From the NCBI GenBank assembly GCA_963969495.1, contig OZ018326.1, positions 148,085,806 through 148,149,805 of the forward strand: a stretch of 64,000 nucleotides of DNA. The letters are read 5' to 3'. A program made the translations under genes and the position numbers. The notes beneath the pieces are model-generated. The model was not told the DNA's origin, made no database searches, and was given only the letters and a program-made list of their open reading frames with translations. This document shows, in pieces, positions 1 through 11,110 of this stretch. The DNA comes from Ceratothoa steindachneri (taxonomy: Eukaryota > Arthropoda > Malacostraca > Isopoda > Cymothoidae). The first letter of the stretch is position 1. Every line of letters starts with the position of its first letter.

Positions 1-2520
1 GTTGGGAAAATAAAAAATTCGCATATAACAACATCATCCGCGAAGTAGATAGAGACATAGTTATAATCTCGGAACATGGACTTAGTACAGATGCGAACCC
101 CTTGAGAATATATTACTAGAATGTAATTACGGCTACCCATTCAAATGAAAGATATGATGGTGTCCCAATAGCTGTACTGAAGGGCATCAAGTTCAGGGAA
201 ATCGCAGACATCGAAGAATCGTATCTGGCCATTATAATGAGAACAACCATCGATAACCTTGTTATAGATAGGGGCTACCAACCCCCAAGACGTACCCGAC
301 TTCATCCGACTATTCAGAAGGAACACCTGAACCATCCTGATCGGAGACCTCAATGCCTGCTGCAGAGAAGCAGGTTACACAAAAGGGGTCGATGGATCGG
401 AAACCTCCCTGAGCTTGCTTATTGATCGAGATCGGGTGCGAAGAGTCGGCCCAGAATTTCGAACATACCTTGATATCATCCTCCTCAAACTCCAACTGTG
501 CTCTTAACCAAGTGACAGTTCCTGGCCATACACCCCATCAGACCATGTTAGTATGGTCACTTCAGTGGCAACCTCCCATATACAGGTGAAGATTCCATTC
601 CGAAGGTGCAAGCCTAATGCAAACTGGGAAGAGTATAGAAGAGTACTACAGGACTACCGGCTAGAGGACATTATGAAGAGAATAAAGGAGGCGGAGAGGG
701 TGGCTATTCCTAGAGAAGCATAAAAGACTCCCAGCACCATGATGGGAGGAGAATATAACCGAAAAAAAGAACAGGCTATATTAACTAGTGTTGGAGATAA
801 GTCGACTTGGGAATTAAACAGATCGCCACCGAGAGCTCCGGAACCTCCTTTTTGGAGCTGAAACTCATCATAGCATGAAGTCGAAAACGAACTGGAATGG
901 AAACATAGAAGGGATGGACCTGGAAGGTGATCCAAGGAGGTTTTGTAGCCAAATTAAGAGATTAAGTTGCACACTCCCCGCCAAAACCAACATCAACGTC
1001 ATAGTGGATAGGAAGAAAATATCAGAAGACCAAAAAATAGAGCACCAATTCAGGGAACATTGGAGAAGAAAGTTTACCATCACATATGAGGAGAACCAGG
1101 ATTTGGATATGGATTATGAAGAAGAGATCTTGGCGGACCTGGAAGCACGAGAGGGGGGCTTAACTCCTTTCCATTTTGTCGATGCTACCAGACAAAAAGA
1201 GTAGGTGGCTAGATCATTCACCCATCAGGAGTTTGAGGCAGTCCTCAAAAGCTTTAAGCAAAAAACCTCAGGCATTTCAGGTATTACCAAAGCACACCTG
1301 ACATATGCACATGAAAATATCAACACAGCAATTTTAAACCTGTTTAATGCCTTATTTATGCTGGTTATTTCCCCGATCAATCCAAGAGGGCATGAATGAT
1401 TTTTTTCTTAAAGCCGGGGAAACCCAAATGGGAATTGAATCGTTACAGTCTCATATCACTCCTGGAGTTCATAGGGAAGCTCTTTGAGAAATTGATTAAT
1501 GATAGGCTCAGGGACTATCTTGAAGATATCTGGAAAGTGAAAAACCCCTTGCCCTGTTGAATGAGCACATTGCCGTTGCTAAGGCTGAGAACAAAATGGT
1601 AGATTAGATCCTTCTTTGTGACTACCTTTGGGACCGCGAGGCGAGCATAAAAAAACAACAGCGTCGAGGGGTAACCATTTCCCATGAGGACCGGCGTGCC
1701 TCAAGAAGGCTGTCTAGGTCCGACCCTGTATACGATCTATATAAGCGACCTTCCCTTTCCCACCAATGATTACGCAGACGACATCCAGCTGGCCAACGAT
1801 ATTTCGCAATTGATCACCAGCGATTATCCCAATCCTATCGACATCGCGAAAAGAACAGCAGGGGAAATCAACAACTGCAATGCCTACGATGCTCATAACA
1901 AGATCCACACCAATGTGGAAAAATTTAAAGTCCTCCCTATCGAACAAAACAAAACGGCCGACGTTCTATTGTGAGACGAATTCTATCCGTACACCCGCGA
2001 AGCTCGAGTTCTTGGATTAAATATAATATCAACAGGATACGGCAAACATATCAATGTAAGGGTCGCACAAGCCAAGCAACAATTATGTCAACTCTACAGA
2101 TTTAAGGGGCTCTCCGCACGGAACAAAAGAAAACTGTACCTTGCCCTGGTGAGGCCAATTCTGCTATTTGCCGCTATTCCAATGCACCTAGAGGGCAATA
2201 CTCAGCTGTGGAAAGTGCAGTCGGTACAGAACCAGGCTCTCCGATTTATAGTTAATGCCTCTAGACTGGACCACATCCTCTCGAACAGACTTCACGCTAT
2301 CCCAGAATTAAAACCCTTAAGCGTAATCCTACAAAACAGGGTGAAATCGATTTGGAGGAAGATCCAAGAACATCTAACAGAGACAATAAACCAAGATCTA
2401 CGATAACCTAATATTGACAACCGACTTCGACACTACAAACGTGGATTCAATAGCAGCCGTCTGGGTACGCAAGAGGATGTGATGCCCTTATTTAGATAAA
2501 AAACCCAGAAAAACTCCGAA
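1..2520 (+). pseudogene. Jockey/I-like LINE copy A, ORF2 remnant (endonuclease + reverse transcriptase)
   Basis: This is the decayed ORF2 of a non-LTR retrotransposon, cut by the left window edge. The endonuclease half is visible from about 30 to 500, with an 'ISEHGLST' stretch at the start and later GDLNA-type and 'KPD'-type regions in broken frames. A linker with conserved charged residues follows at 875-1204. The RT begins around 1205. The block at 1684-1974 carries the VPQEGCLGPTLY motif (RT motif 4 equivalent) and YADD, the catalytic aspartate pair. The C-terminal part at 2149-2406 carries the 'RPILLFAAIPMH' block typical of Jockey-group RT tails. Several stops and frameshifts make it non-functional. 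The 3' tail to about 2600 is A-rich and contains a GTAGTGGACAA motif shared with copy D. Family assignment is by eye; Jockey versus I/R1 clade is not resolved. Confidence 0.85.
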
Positions 2521-2638
2521 AACTTCACGAACAGGACCATGAAAACTAGATTTTATACATGTTTTATATAAAAAAAGGTTCGTAGTGGACAACTAACTAA
2601 AATAAAATAACATTAAATCAACAAATTATAAATAAATT

Positions 2639-3664
2639 TGTGAGGGAACCACACTGGTTTCTCTTGAGCAGAACGGAACTTCCATGTGCTGCCGAAGGCC
2701 CGGTTAGGTATAAATTGGTAAGCCTAACCCCCCACTTTGACAAGCAGTAGCCTCGAACCGTGTCCACGACGATTCACTTTTACTCGGGCAGAATAGCCTC
2801 TGCAAGAAGATTCGATGCCATTCAAGAGTAGAGCTGTTTCCCACTTACTGCCCTCCCAACCCCTGGGAGAGCCTCGGACATAAATAGCGCTCGACTCCCA
2901 TGAAGAGACACAGAGTTGAGAAGTCTCGCTCGGACCCCAGAAGATTTTCCATAGTTCCAAATCAGGTGCTAACAACAGAGCAAAGTGACAGCTGAACTAT
3001 TTTGTGTATTTGGAATTAGCCCCAGCAGTGAGGTAATTCCACTTAACGATCGCCACCGAGTGATTTTTCCGGCTTCTCTCGTCAACACCTGTCGAAGCCT
3101 TACTTCGTTCGCCCCTTATTTCGTGTGGCCAAAATACTCTTCCCTGGACCGGAGGTTACCGCTCCCCCCCTTTCTTCTTGGAGAACTGTCATTACTTCAA
3201 GTTCCCTCTCAGAAGTTCTGAGCAGCCTCACCTCCAGTGCAAAAGACATCCGTAAGTCAAGCCCTTTCCCCCCTTTAGTAACCCAATTGAGATATTCCCC
3301 CCCTCATTTGAATAGTCTCCTCCTGTAATACCTTAAGTTCTAACTTCATAGTCTGATTTATAATTACAATTTCCCCCTTCGTTTACTGATGTGATTTTGC
3401 CCGTTAATTCTCTGAGGTAATTTTACTTATCAATTCTCTCGTTATTTTTGTGTAAATAAAATTATATTTTCGTATATGCTTCTTTAAATAACCTTGAGCT
3501 TTGCTATTATCCATAATTTACCTGACCTCGTTGCACTCTCTCACGCTACTCAGCCCGTCTAAATTAATGGTGTTCCGTCCTATTGTTGGTTCGCTTGTAA
3601 GTTATCAGTCCCTTCCCCATAGATATAATATGGTATTGATGTAATATAATGTCATACCACGACC
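2639..3664 (+). repeat. Solo LTR 1 of an LTR retrotransposon, flanked by a 5-bp target duplication
   Basis: The block begins TGTGAGGG and ends ACCACGACC. It is flanked by the identical 5-mer AAATT at 2634-2638 and 3665-3669, as expected for an integrase-mediated insertion. It is 1026 bp long. It aligns over most of its length with 60433-61432; for example both contain GATCGCCACCGAG and TAGATATAATATGG. A polyadenylation-type AATAAA lies at about 3456. No internal coding region lies beside it on the same strand, so it is best read as a solo LTR left by LTR-LTR recombination. The last base (C instead of A) departs from the usual TG...CA ends. The superfamily cannot be told from the LTR alone; a 5-bp duplication fits Gypsy, Copia or BEL. 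Confidence 0.8.
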
Positions 3665-3964
3665 AAATTTAATCAAAAGATCTGAAGTACAAAAATGTAA
3701 AAGTAAAATAACATGTACAGCGTATTCGAGCTATGAGTAAGCTCTAAATCTCAAACATCATGCCAAACAAATACAAAGGCTTGAATGATTAATTCTCATA
3801 TCTAATACGCTAAGAAATAAAGAAAACGAGGAGAAGATGATGCCAGATAAGCTGGCACACATTCTCTTCTACTATAACACTTTTTCTTACTATAACCTCT
3901 CCTACTACCTTACACCCATTTTTTCCCATCTTTTATTATCAATCAATCAATTTCGTTCACCTAT

Positions 3965-4510
3965 TGGCTTAAAAACCTATCGTATATGAATAAAAGAAAA
4001 CTATATATGGCAATGGTAAAAACATGTTTATTGTATCCTGCCATCCCTCTTCATCTTGCCAGTAAGAAGCAAATAAAAAAGAGCAAATAGTCCAGAACAA
4101 ATCTTTATGTTTTATAAATGAAGTGACCCTTTGGCACCGGATCCAGTCTATTGTACTGTATAACACTACTAAAATTGGGGCACTAAACATGACTTTACAT
4201 GAAAAAGCAAAATTGATATGGAGAAAGATATACTCATATAACCCCAAAAGGATACTTCAAGAGCTAAGATTCCCTGAATACGAAAACTGGCAAAGACACT
4301 ATCGGCAACGATTTCACAGCAGCCAACTGCGTACGCGGGAAGCTGTTGTACCTATATACAAATAAACAAATACCGGAAAGACACAAACGTCATATTGTAA
4401 AACCCAGAAAAGAAGGAAGTTATACAATCCTAATCTGTTACTTACTCTAAATTAAAATTAGATTAATAGATCTGTAGTGGGGGAAAAAAAGGATCCATAG
4501 TGGACAAAAA
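3965..4510 (+). pseudogene. Jockey/I-like LINE copy D, 5'-truncated 3' end
   Basis: This is only the C-terminal end of an ORF2. It starts near the 'NKRKLYMAMVKTCLLYPAIP' block (about 3984-4045), which matches the RT tail of copy A at 2120-2180. It continues with the 'LIWRKIYSY' and 'HYRQRFHSSQLRTRE' blocks (4205-4340). The frame shifts at about 4090. The A-rich 3' tail includes a TAGTGGACAA motif at about 4497, shared with copy A, so A and D belong to one subfamily. Extreme 5' truncation is typical of LINE integration. Confidence 0.75.
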
Positions 4511-4539
4511 AGAATTGAAAAAACAACAACAAATAACAA

Positions 4540-5430
4540 GCTATAAATCCTTGGCAGGAGATATCTGTCTGGTTCGGGTCTCTCATTGAAGGATCGAAAG
4601 TCAATCACAACTCTAACCTGCCTAGAGTCTTCTTCTGCAGCAAGTGAATGGGTGAAGACTATGAAGATTTCAACGGCCTCACTACACCTTCTTTCAACAG
4701 TCTTGAAGTTGCTTTGGCAATTTGTAGTTTCTCCATTGGAAGTGGCGTTGGGCGGGCAAAAGTTGATGGGGTCCTACCCGTCTCGATGGTGTGAACTACG
4801 GAATTAGTCGGTGAACTAATATCAACAAACTCCGGGTTATTTGTAGTCTCATATTTGCGAAGAACTGTCTCTCAATTAGGTGGAATATGCGAGAGTTCAA
4901 TAATAATACACGAGATCACTGGTTTGCTTGACGGAATTAGTTTAGAAATTAGGCTACTCTGGTTATCAATTACGACACCACAAGCAGAGTCTACTAAGAG
5001 GTTAAAATGAGCAAGAAAATCGGCTCCTAATAATGGCGGCGTAATATCTGCAACTACGAGCGTCCATGTAAATAAACGTTGCAGGGTAGGGATGCCTATT
5101 TCCTGTTGGACTTCTCCATGCACTCTTATCTTCCCTCCATTAGCCGTCGCGATGTTAACACACGATTTGCGCATAAACATAATTGCACTATATTAAATGG
5201 AATTAAGGACCCGCTCACGCCAGTGTCTATCGAAAATTCGCACTTCGTCTCATTAATTCTGGAAGCCACAGTGAGAAGGCTCGGCACGCCAGTCGTAGAA
5301 TTCATAGCGGCCTGATTTTCTCGTTTTCCGAGGGGTTTGGCGAAGCCGGTCTAGACGATGGCTGCATTTGAAGGTTCTCACCTCACTTTGGCCAGCTGCA
5401 TCCTGCTATTGACTCTACATCTGGTCAAAT
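4540..5430 (-). pseudogene. Gypsy-type LTR retrotransposon pol fragment (aspartic protease to N-terminal RT)
   Basis: Read on the minus strand, this fragment runs from a retropepsin into the start of reverse transcriptase. The catalytic DTG of the aspartic protease lies at about 5215-5223, inside a short block with the usual hydrophobic residues before it. The longest open part (5180-4872) holds the conserved protease C-terminal half, with an 'LLGADFL' motif. After a linker, the N-terminal Gypsy RT region follows at about 4830-4550. It carries the EKL, SPIHL-QKK and PDRY landmarks expected before the first catalytic RT motif. The fragment stops before the YXDD box. There are stops and at least two frameshifts. 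Adjacent solo LTR 1 is in the opposite orientation, so the two are not obviously one insertion. The left end of LINE copy B abuts it at about 5430. Confidence 0.8.
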
Positions 5431-7868
5431 TCAAATACCGGGCTACCGAGTATACATGAAAAATCATTCTCGGGAAAAATTTGATGGCGCTGCAATAACT
5501 ATCATGGGGCATATCTCATTCCAACATCTACCAGAACTCGACGAAACCTTTGCGGCAGGAGAAATAAGCACACTGGTAGGAAACTTCGTGATAGCGGCAG
5601 TCTATTAACCCCCTCATCGAGCCTATCTTCCGATAAATAACTTCTACACACTGTTTGAGCGCCACAGAATAGCAATCTTAAGGGGCGAACTCAATGCTAG
5701 ATGATGTGCGGCGGGCTATGCTAGAACCAACGAAAGAGGCTGAAACTCAGAATTGATTATAGGAAGAAAAAACATCCAAAGAATAGGGCTGGATTTTCGA
5801 CCTATTTCACTTCCACAGCAGCCACCAAACCTGACATAATCATAACAACTGATGGCTTGCCCTTCAACTATCATATTGAGTCGGGCCCAACAGTCCCAAC
5901 TGATTACATTGCGATCCTCACCACAATATCTCTTGCTCCGATCCAGCTTCCAGTCTTTCTCCGCAAAAACCATGTCTTAGCCAACTGGGAACATTACAAG
6001 AGACGACTAAGTCTTTACGCCCCAGCTGACCTAAGATGATAATTACGTCCATACTAGAAGCCAACCGCAAGTGCATACAAAAGACTGGGTATAAAACACC
6101 TCCTCAGCCCATCTGGACCGAGAAGATGAGGGAGATCGCTCGTGATCACAGGGAAATGTACGAAGAGATAAGACGGTCAGGTACTAACCTAGAAAGAAGT
6201 TTGCTTATTCGGTGCCTAACCACCGAACTAACAGAGGTTATCAACCTTTAACAAGAGGATATATGGAACAGCTTGATAGCCAAAATCGATTCTACACTAC
6301 CCGGCTAAATTTGGGCGTCAAGATAATAATCCAAAAGGAATAACCGGAAGAACTAAGGCTCTAATATAAGAGAACGGATATTATATAGCAGGGCCGTCGG
6401 TTCTAGAAGAAAGATTTAAAAATTATTGGAAAAACTTCTTAGGTATCACCCTAAAAAACAATAAAGAGTTCAACCAGGTATTCGAAGGCCAACTGATCCA
6501 AGATCTGAATGAATTTATACAACGCACGCACCTACAACATAAAGTAGACGAAGGAAGGGAGATGACGGGCCATGGCTGTCCCATAACACCAGAGGAGATC
6601 ATGGTCACTGTGAGAACCTTTGAACAAAGGGCACTAGGCTGGACGGGTATCAACCAAAAAACTTGTTAAATCCCACACAGGAAATCGTTCAGGGAATCAC
6701 ACATGTTTACAACACTTCTCTGAACACAGGTTACTTCATTGATGGTTTTAAGATTGCTTAAATAATCTTCATACTTAAGGGAGGTAAATCCCCTGCTCAA
6801 TTGGTCAATTATAGGAAAATTGCCCTGCTAGGATTCGTTGCGAACGTATATGAGAAGCTTCTGGCTGACATGATTCAAGAACAACTAGCCGAGATACTCG
6901 TAGGAGCTCACAATCCTCGCCTTCCTAACGGAAAACCTCACATGCAGCAAAGTTGAGAGAAAATATATAGACGTGGTGCTGTCGGATGCTAAGAAGGACT
7001 TCGATGAGTTCTGGCTGAGAGGGCTACAATCCAAGATCCTCAACCTCCAGCAAAACCCTATCCTGGAAAGGGTCCTTTGTGACTATATAATGGAGATGCG
7101 AGCCTAAATCGCTATCAAGGGCTACAAATGGCCTGAATTCGAACTTGAGGCAGGAGTTCCACAAGGCAACTGTCTGAGTCCGTTGCTATACCTCGTGTAC
7201 ACAATAGACCTCACCACACCAGTGAGGGACGATTTGATGTATCTGCAATACGCAGATGACATCACAAAAATAGTTCCAAGTCCATTTAAGAACGCTGGAG
7301 TTCAAGCAAGAGAGACAGGTGCCGAGATTGATAACATCAATCTTTTAGAAAAAAGGGGAAAATAAAGACTAACGACCAGAAGTTCCTGATAATTCCGATG
7401 AACTGCCGGAAATTAGACGAAATCCTCGTTGAGGATAAAATTTATCTATACTCTAACGAGGGAAAGGTCCTAGGCTTACGTCATTACAAATCAGGATACA
7501 AGGCCAACAGAGAGCTGAAGAAACTCTACCGTTTCCGAAGCCTCAACGTGCCAAATACGAGAAAACTCTTCACGGCCTATGTACGCTCCATCCTGGTGTA
7601 CCCAGCCGTGTTCACGCAGATGCCAAGCTGTACCTTTTACATGACGATACAGAGGGTACAGTATCAAGCCAGACTGCTTATAACGGGCACGAAAAGGATT
7701 GACCGTATTCGACGATCGGTTCTACACGGAAGAACCGGAATTAAACCTGGGGCTAGGGAGAAAGACATTGGGCAAAGTAAAATAAGACAACGCACAGTAG
7801 AAAGGACATCACTATTCCCCAGCGAAATAAACTGTGCAATACAAAATATAAGACCCATCTACACTTAA
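5430..7868 (+). pseudogene. Jockey/I-like LINE copy B, ORF2 remnant
   Basis: Endonuclease remnants run from about 5430 to 6000. They include 'GELNAR' (a degraded GDLNA) at about 5685 and an 'RIGLDF' motif at about 5780. The linker is at 6036-6251. The RT begins around 6660 ('FKIA*IIFILKGGKSP', then an 'NYRKIALLGF' block). The VPQGNCLSPLLY motif and the 'LQYADDITKI' catalytic box lie at 7150-7275. The C-terminal domain is the longest open stretch (7398-7868, 156 aa) and includes the 'TAYVRSILVYPAVF' block. Many stops and frameshifts occur before 7150. The 3' UTR is the A-rich repetitive stretch that follows. Confidence 0.85.
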
Positions 7869-8330
7869 CGATAAAGGAAAGGCAATAAACTTTAATAAAA
7901 CGAAGCGAAGTGCCCAAATTAAAATTTAAACAAAACAAAGATAAGAGAAAGAATAATAGAAAGTATAAAGAAAAAGAGTCAAAGTGCCCAAGCTAAAATC
8001 AAATTAGAATAAAAAATGAGAAGAAGAAGAAATAATCCCAAAAATTAACCAAAATAGTAATAAGAAAAGGAAGATAGTCTAACAGCAATAAAAAAACGTA
8101 AACAAAAAGAGGCGAAGTGCCCAAACAAAGATTCGAATTAAAAATAAGAAATGAATATTTAAAAAACATAGTAAACGAAAATAGAAAGAGTAAGATAATT
8201 GAACTGCAATAACACTAATCATAGCTAAAATTTAAGTAGAAAGAAAATAAAGAATTAATAAATAATAAAGTACAAATAAAATAGGCAAAAATAGCCATAT
8301 GAAACTAGAGATTATTTAGCAAAAAACAAC
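7869..8330 (+). repeat. A-rich 3' tail of LINE copy B with imperfect tandem repeats
   Basis: This is a purine-rich stretch directly after the ORF2 stop. The motif 'AAGTGCCCAA' recurs at about 7908, 7982 and 8114. Each time A-rich sequence with AAATTAAAA-like or AATAAAAAATGAG-like words follows. The spacing is about 74 and 132 bp, so the array is imperfect. It probably belongs to the LINE 3' UTR. Confidence 0.55.
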
Positions 8331-8914
8331 GGAGAACCTCCTAAAAGAATACTTAAAAAAAATAATAATTAACACTATGGAAGAACCTGACCATCATCGA
8401 TGGTCAGCAATATTATTGACAGAGGAAAAAAATATTTTTTGAAACAAACAAGAAGAAGATAGTATGCTAGTGATGCCTTCAACACCAGGGCCAACTAGCA
8501 AAACAATATTACACCTATGAAAACCTACCACACATTTTATCTCTTTCATTGAACTTGAACTTGAAATTTAACTTTTTGCTAAATCAAAGTTTGGATCCAG
8601 CATACGCTACCGAATGTGTATTCTCAGTGAATTAGGTAAATGTTTAAGGAAGCGACATCAATAACGTGAACTCTTCCCTACGCCGTCCTACAAGGAGAAT
8701 AACAGAAGCTCTAAGTAGCATCGACTCAACAATATATGTACATCTCTGTGACCCGCATGATTTGTGCTCCCAAAAAATCCATCACATTGGCCCTTTACCT
8801 CACTATATAACACAGGGTGCAACGGTTTCGGAAGGTAATTCACTGACCGAGTACACCGGGATTTTTGTTACTTTATTTACAGTAGAAAAATACTTCATAC
8901 TGGACATTTTAAAT
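8331..8914. other. No gene recognised
   Basis: AT-rich sequence with no recognisable protein or RNA. The upstream part of a 144-codon frame that starts at 8666 lies here. It shows no known motif, and its downstream end is made by the minisatellite at 8915-9101, so I do not call it a gene. Confidence 0.4.
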
Positions 8915-9101
8915 TTCCATTCACAAAAGAGAAAATGCTACAAACACGGAAGTCTATCTCCTCATTTACGAAAGAGATTAATACAAAGGGGGAAATCTAG
9001 CTTCCCATTTAGAAAAGTGATTAATACAAATCAGGAATTCTATCTTCCTATTCACGAAAGAGAAAAATATATATTGGAAAGTTTGTCTTCCCATTCATAA
9101 G
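8915..9101 (+). repeat. Minisatellite, 43-44 bp period, about 4.3 copies
   Basis: Units begin with TTCC(C/T)ATT-like words at about 8915, 8959, 9002, 9045 and 9088. Each unit continues with a variant of ACGAAAGAGA and ends in a variant of CTATC. The period is very regular while the units have diverged, so the array is old. The array stays open in one frame, which explains the long frame at 8666-9100. Confidence 0.8.
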
Positions 9102-9136
9102 TTTCAATGTGTTAACCGTTTAAATTTTTCATTCGA

Positions 9137-9610
9137 ATGCTTTACTTGGTTCGACCTCCACAAAACAAGGCAAACGGACGATACTTACAAATATGGATTA
9201 CTAGACAAATTTTCAAAAGAATAGGACTGAAGATCTCAACCTATGTGATACAAAAATCAGCAACCAAATACAAATTTACCTTTCAATTACCAATTGGAAC
9301 AATAGATGTTAGCTGCAGAATTTAATGCAAGGCAAAATACGGGATAGTTCCCAGATAAAATAACGTGGCCATAAAGATATTTGTGCGTAAACCTTGCAAG
9401 CCACCGACGAAAGTTGAGAATACACACGGTTATACCTGATAGAGTTCCTCAGGAAAATAATAACCAATAGATTAATAAGCCTCCTAAATGAAATAATTGC
9501 CAAAACACATCCAATTTGGATTCCGAAAAAATGGAACACGGAGATGACACTTAGTGTAATCATAAAAAAGATAGCAAATCTAAGGGAGAAAAGGCAAGCA
9601 TATTATTTCA
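9137..9610 (+). pseudogene. Jockey/I-like LINE fragment G (endonuclease end joined to RT start)
   Basis: The part at 9137-9325 resembles the end of the endonuclease domain of the other copies: an 'RIGLKI' block followed by 'SATKYK', compare 'RVGPDL' and 'RATKPD' in copy F. From about 9440 the RT N-terminal region follows ('KIITNRLISLLNE', then a degraded 'FGFRK.GTE' and 'IIKKIANLREKRQAYY'). The sequence between is too short for a full linker, so there has been an internal deletion. It ends near 9610. Confidence 0.6.
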
Positions 9611-10589
9611 GACTATATTTCTCGCTGGTCTATCCTAACCTTTCTTCGTCCTCTCCATCTCACTCTCAGCCTGGTTTTGCTAACCTTGAGTCCCAAACAC
9701 GATGGAGGGGACTCTGAGGAATATAAGGGAGTACCGATCCCTCGCCTTCCTCCTTTTTTTAGCACTCTCATCTAAGCGGGTAAGGGTAGAGGAGAGGGAT
9801 CAGCCGCTGCTTTTCTTTGTCTCCCCCTTTAATTTTATTTCAAAAAGGAAATAGCAACATCTGACGACTTTCCAATTTCAGGCGAATAAATAATACTGAA
9901 TCAACAGCCAAATTTGTTTTATCAATAAAGAATTCTTGTTTACCTTTAACCAGCCTGCAATCAAGTAATACATCCTTAAGTCATGAAAGAATGAAATTCT
10001 AACACTTGGAATCAGGGCCTCACTGCGGAGGCACACACAAAGAACTGAATTAGTAGACAAAGGCCAAATTATTGCCCTATCTGGCTTCGTAGAAGTGATA
10101 AGAAAAAATCGGAGTACGAACCTGTGTAGCTATTGGGAATTCTAGTTAAGGAAAAGAAAATGGTAAACCATAATCTATGAAAATCTAGTGTATTTGCGTC
10201 CCATATATGTAACCAGCAGCCGGTTTTCAGGTGTATTACGGACCAGGAAGGTAGAATTGAAATTTGAAAGATTTTTCCATATTGGCCCACCTTTCCCAGG
10301 TATATATATGTATATAAAATCTCTCAAAGTAGCGCGAAAGAAGAGAAAAATGAATGCAATAAATCACATTGGAAGAGAAAACAGAACAATTTTCCCTACA
10401 GTAATATTTAGTAGCTTTTTTCAAAAAAATACGTGCAGGGAAGCAATTCGAACCATGCACAGTGAGGCAGCGAGCACTGATTTAATCGCAGTTAAAAGTA
10501 TGCCGTTACTACACTATGCTACAGATCATCACAGTTTAGGGAAACTTGTTGCGTTTTCTCTCTCAATGTGGTTTATTGCATTCCTATAT

Positions 10590-10591
<2 letters not shown>
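9611..10591. other. No gene recognised
   Basis: A CT-rich patch at 9630-9840 is followed by ordinary AT-rich sequence. A 134-codon frame at 10188-10592 has no recognisable motif and compositionally looks like chance. Confidence 0.4.

Positions 10592-10651
<60 letters not shown>
10592..10651. repeat. (AT)n microsatellite
   Basis: About 60 bp of uninterrupted TA repeat, directly beside the 3' end of the PLE remnant at 10652. Confidence 0.95.
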
Positions 10652-10654
<3 letters not shown>

Positions 10655-11110
10655 AATAAAACCGCTGTGGAGGAGCGTAGTATTTATTATCTCGAGACCA
10701 GTTTCAAGATGGAGTTTGTTGTCATGCCATCCTCAGTCAAACACTAAGAATACATGAAGTCACACAAAGCGTACAATTTATATATACTTTACAGAGATGC
10801 AATTAGAGTTGCTAATCAGGGGTGTGAATTTAAGTTCAGTAAGGATATCTTTTAAGATTAGATCTTTGACGTAGTGGTTACATTTAAATTGCCCATCCGA
10901 AAGGGTAGAGTTAGGGATTACATCTATAAGAGTGTATTTAATGACCTTTCTTTTGCGGAAGTCCTTACACGGGTAGATTAGTTTGGCCTGTGGGAAGTCT
11001 ATCTGGTGATTTCATTATTACTTCCTCTATCTGGACCAATTTTAGAAGATCTCTTTTAAATTTTTGTTAAAAAACACACAATCTCCAGCTCTCCTCCACA
11101 CAGCTATCTG
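10652..11110 (-). pseudogene. Penelope-like element, family 1, 3' end remnant
   Basis: On the minus strand a C-terminal coding remnant runs from about 11010 to 10790 ('RKRKVI.YTLIDVIPNS' then 'CNHYVKDLILKDIL'), resembling the region after the GIY-YIG domain of PLE proteins. It is followed by a 3' UTR ending in a CTGAGGATGG...CCATCTTGAAAC hairpin element (10698-10736) and then the (AT)n tract. Such hairpins near PLE 3' ends are known and some are hammerhead ribozymes. The RT domain is absent, so the assignment rests on the tail and is moderate. Confidence 0.5.

Noticed and set aside
2639..5430. LTR 1 and the Gypsy fragment as one element
   Set aside because: They are in opposite orientation, LTR 1 has its own complete target duplication, and a LINE fragment lies between them.
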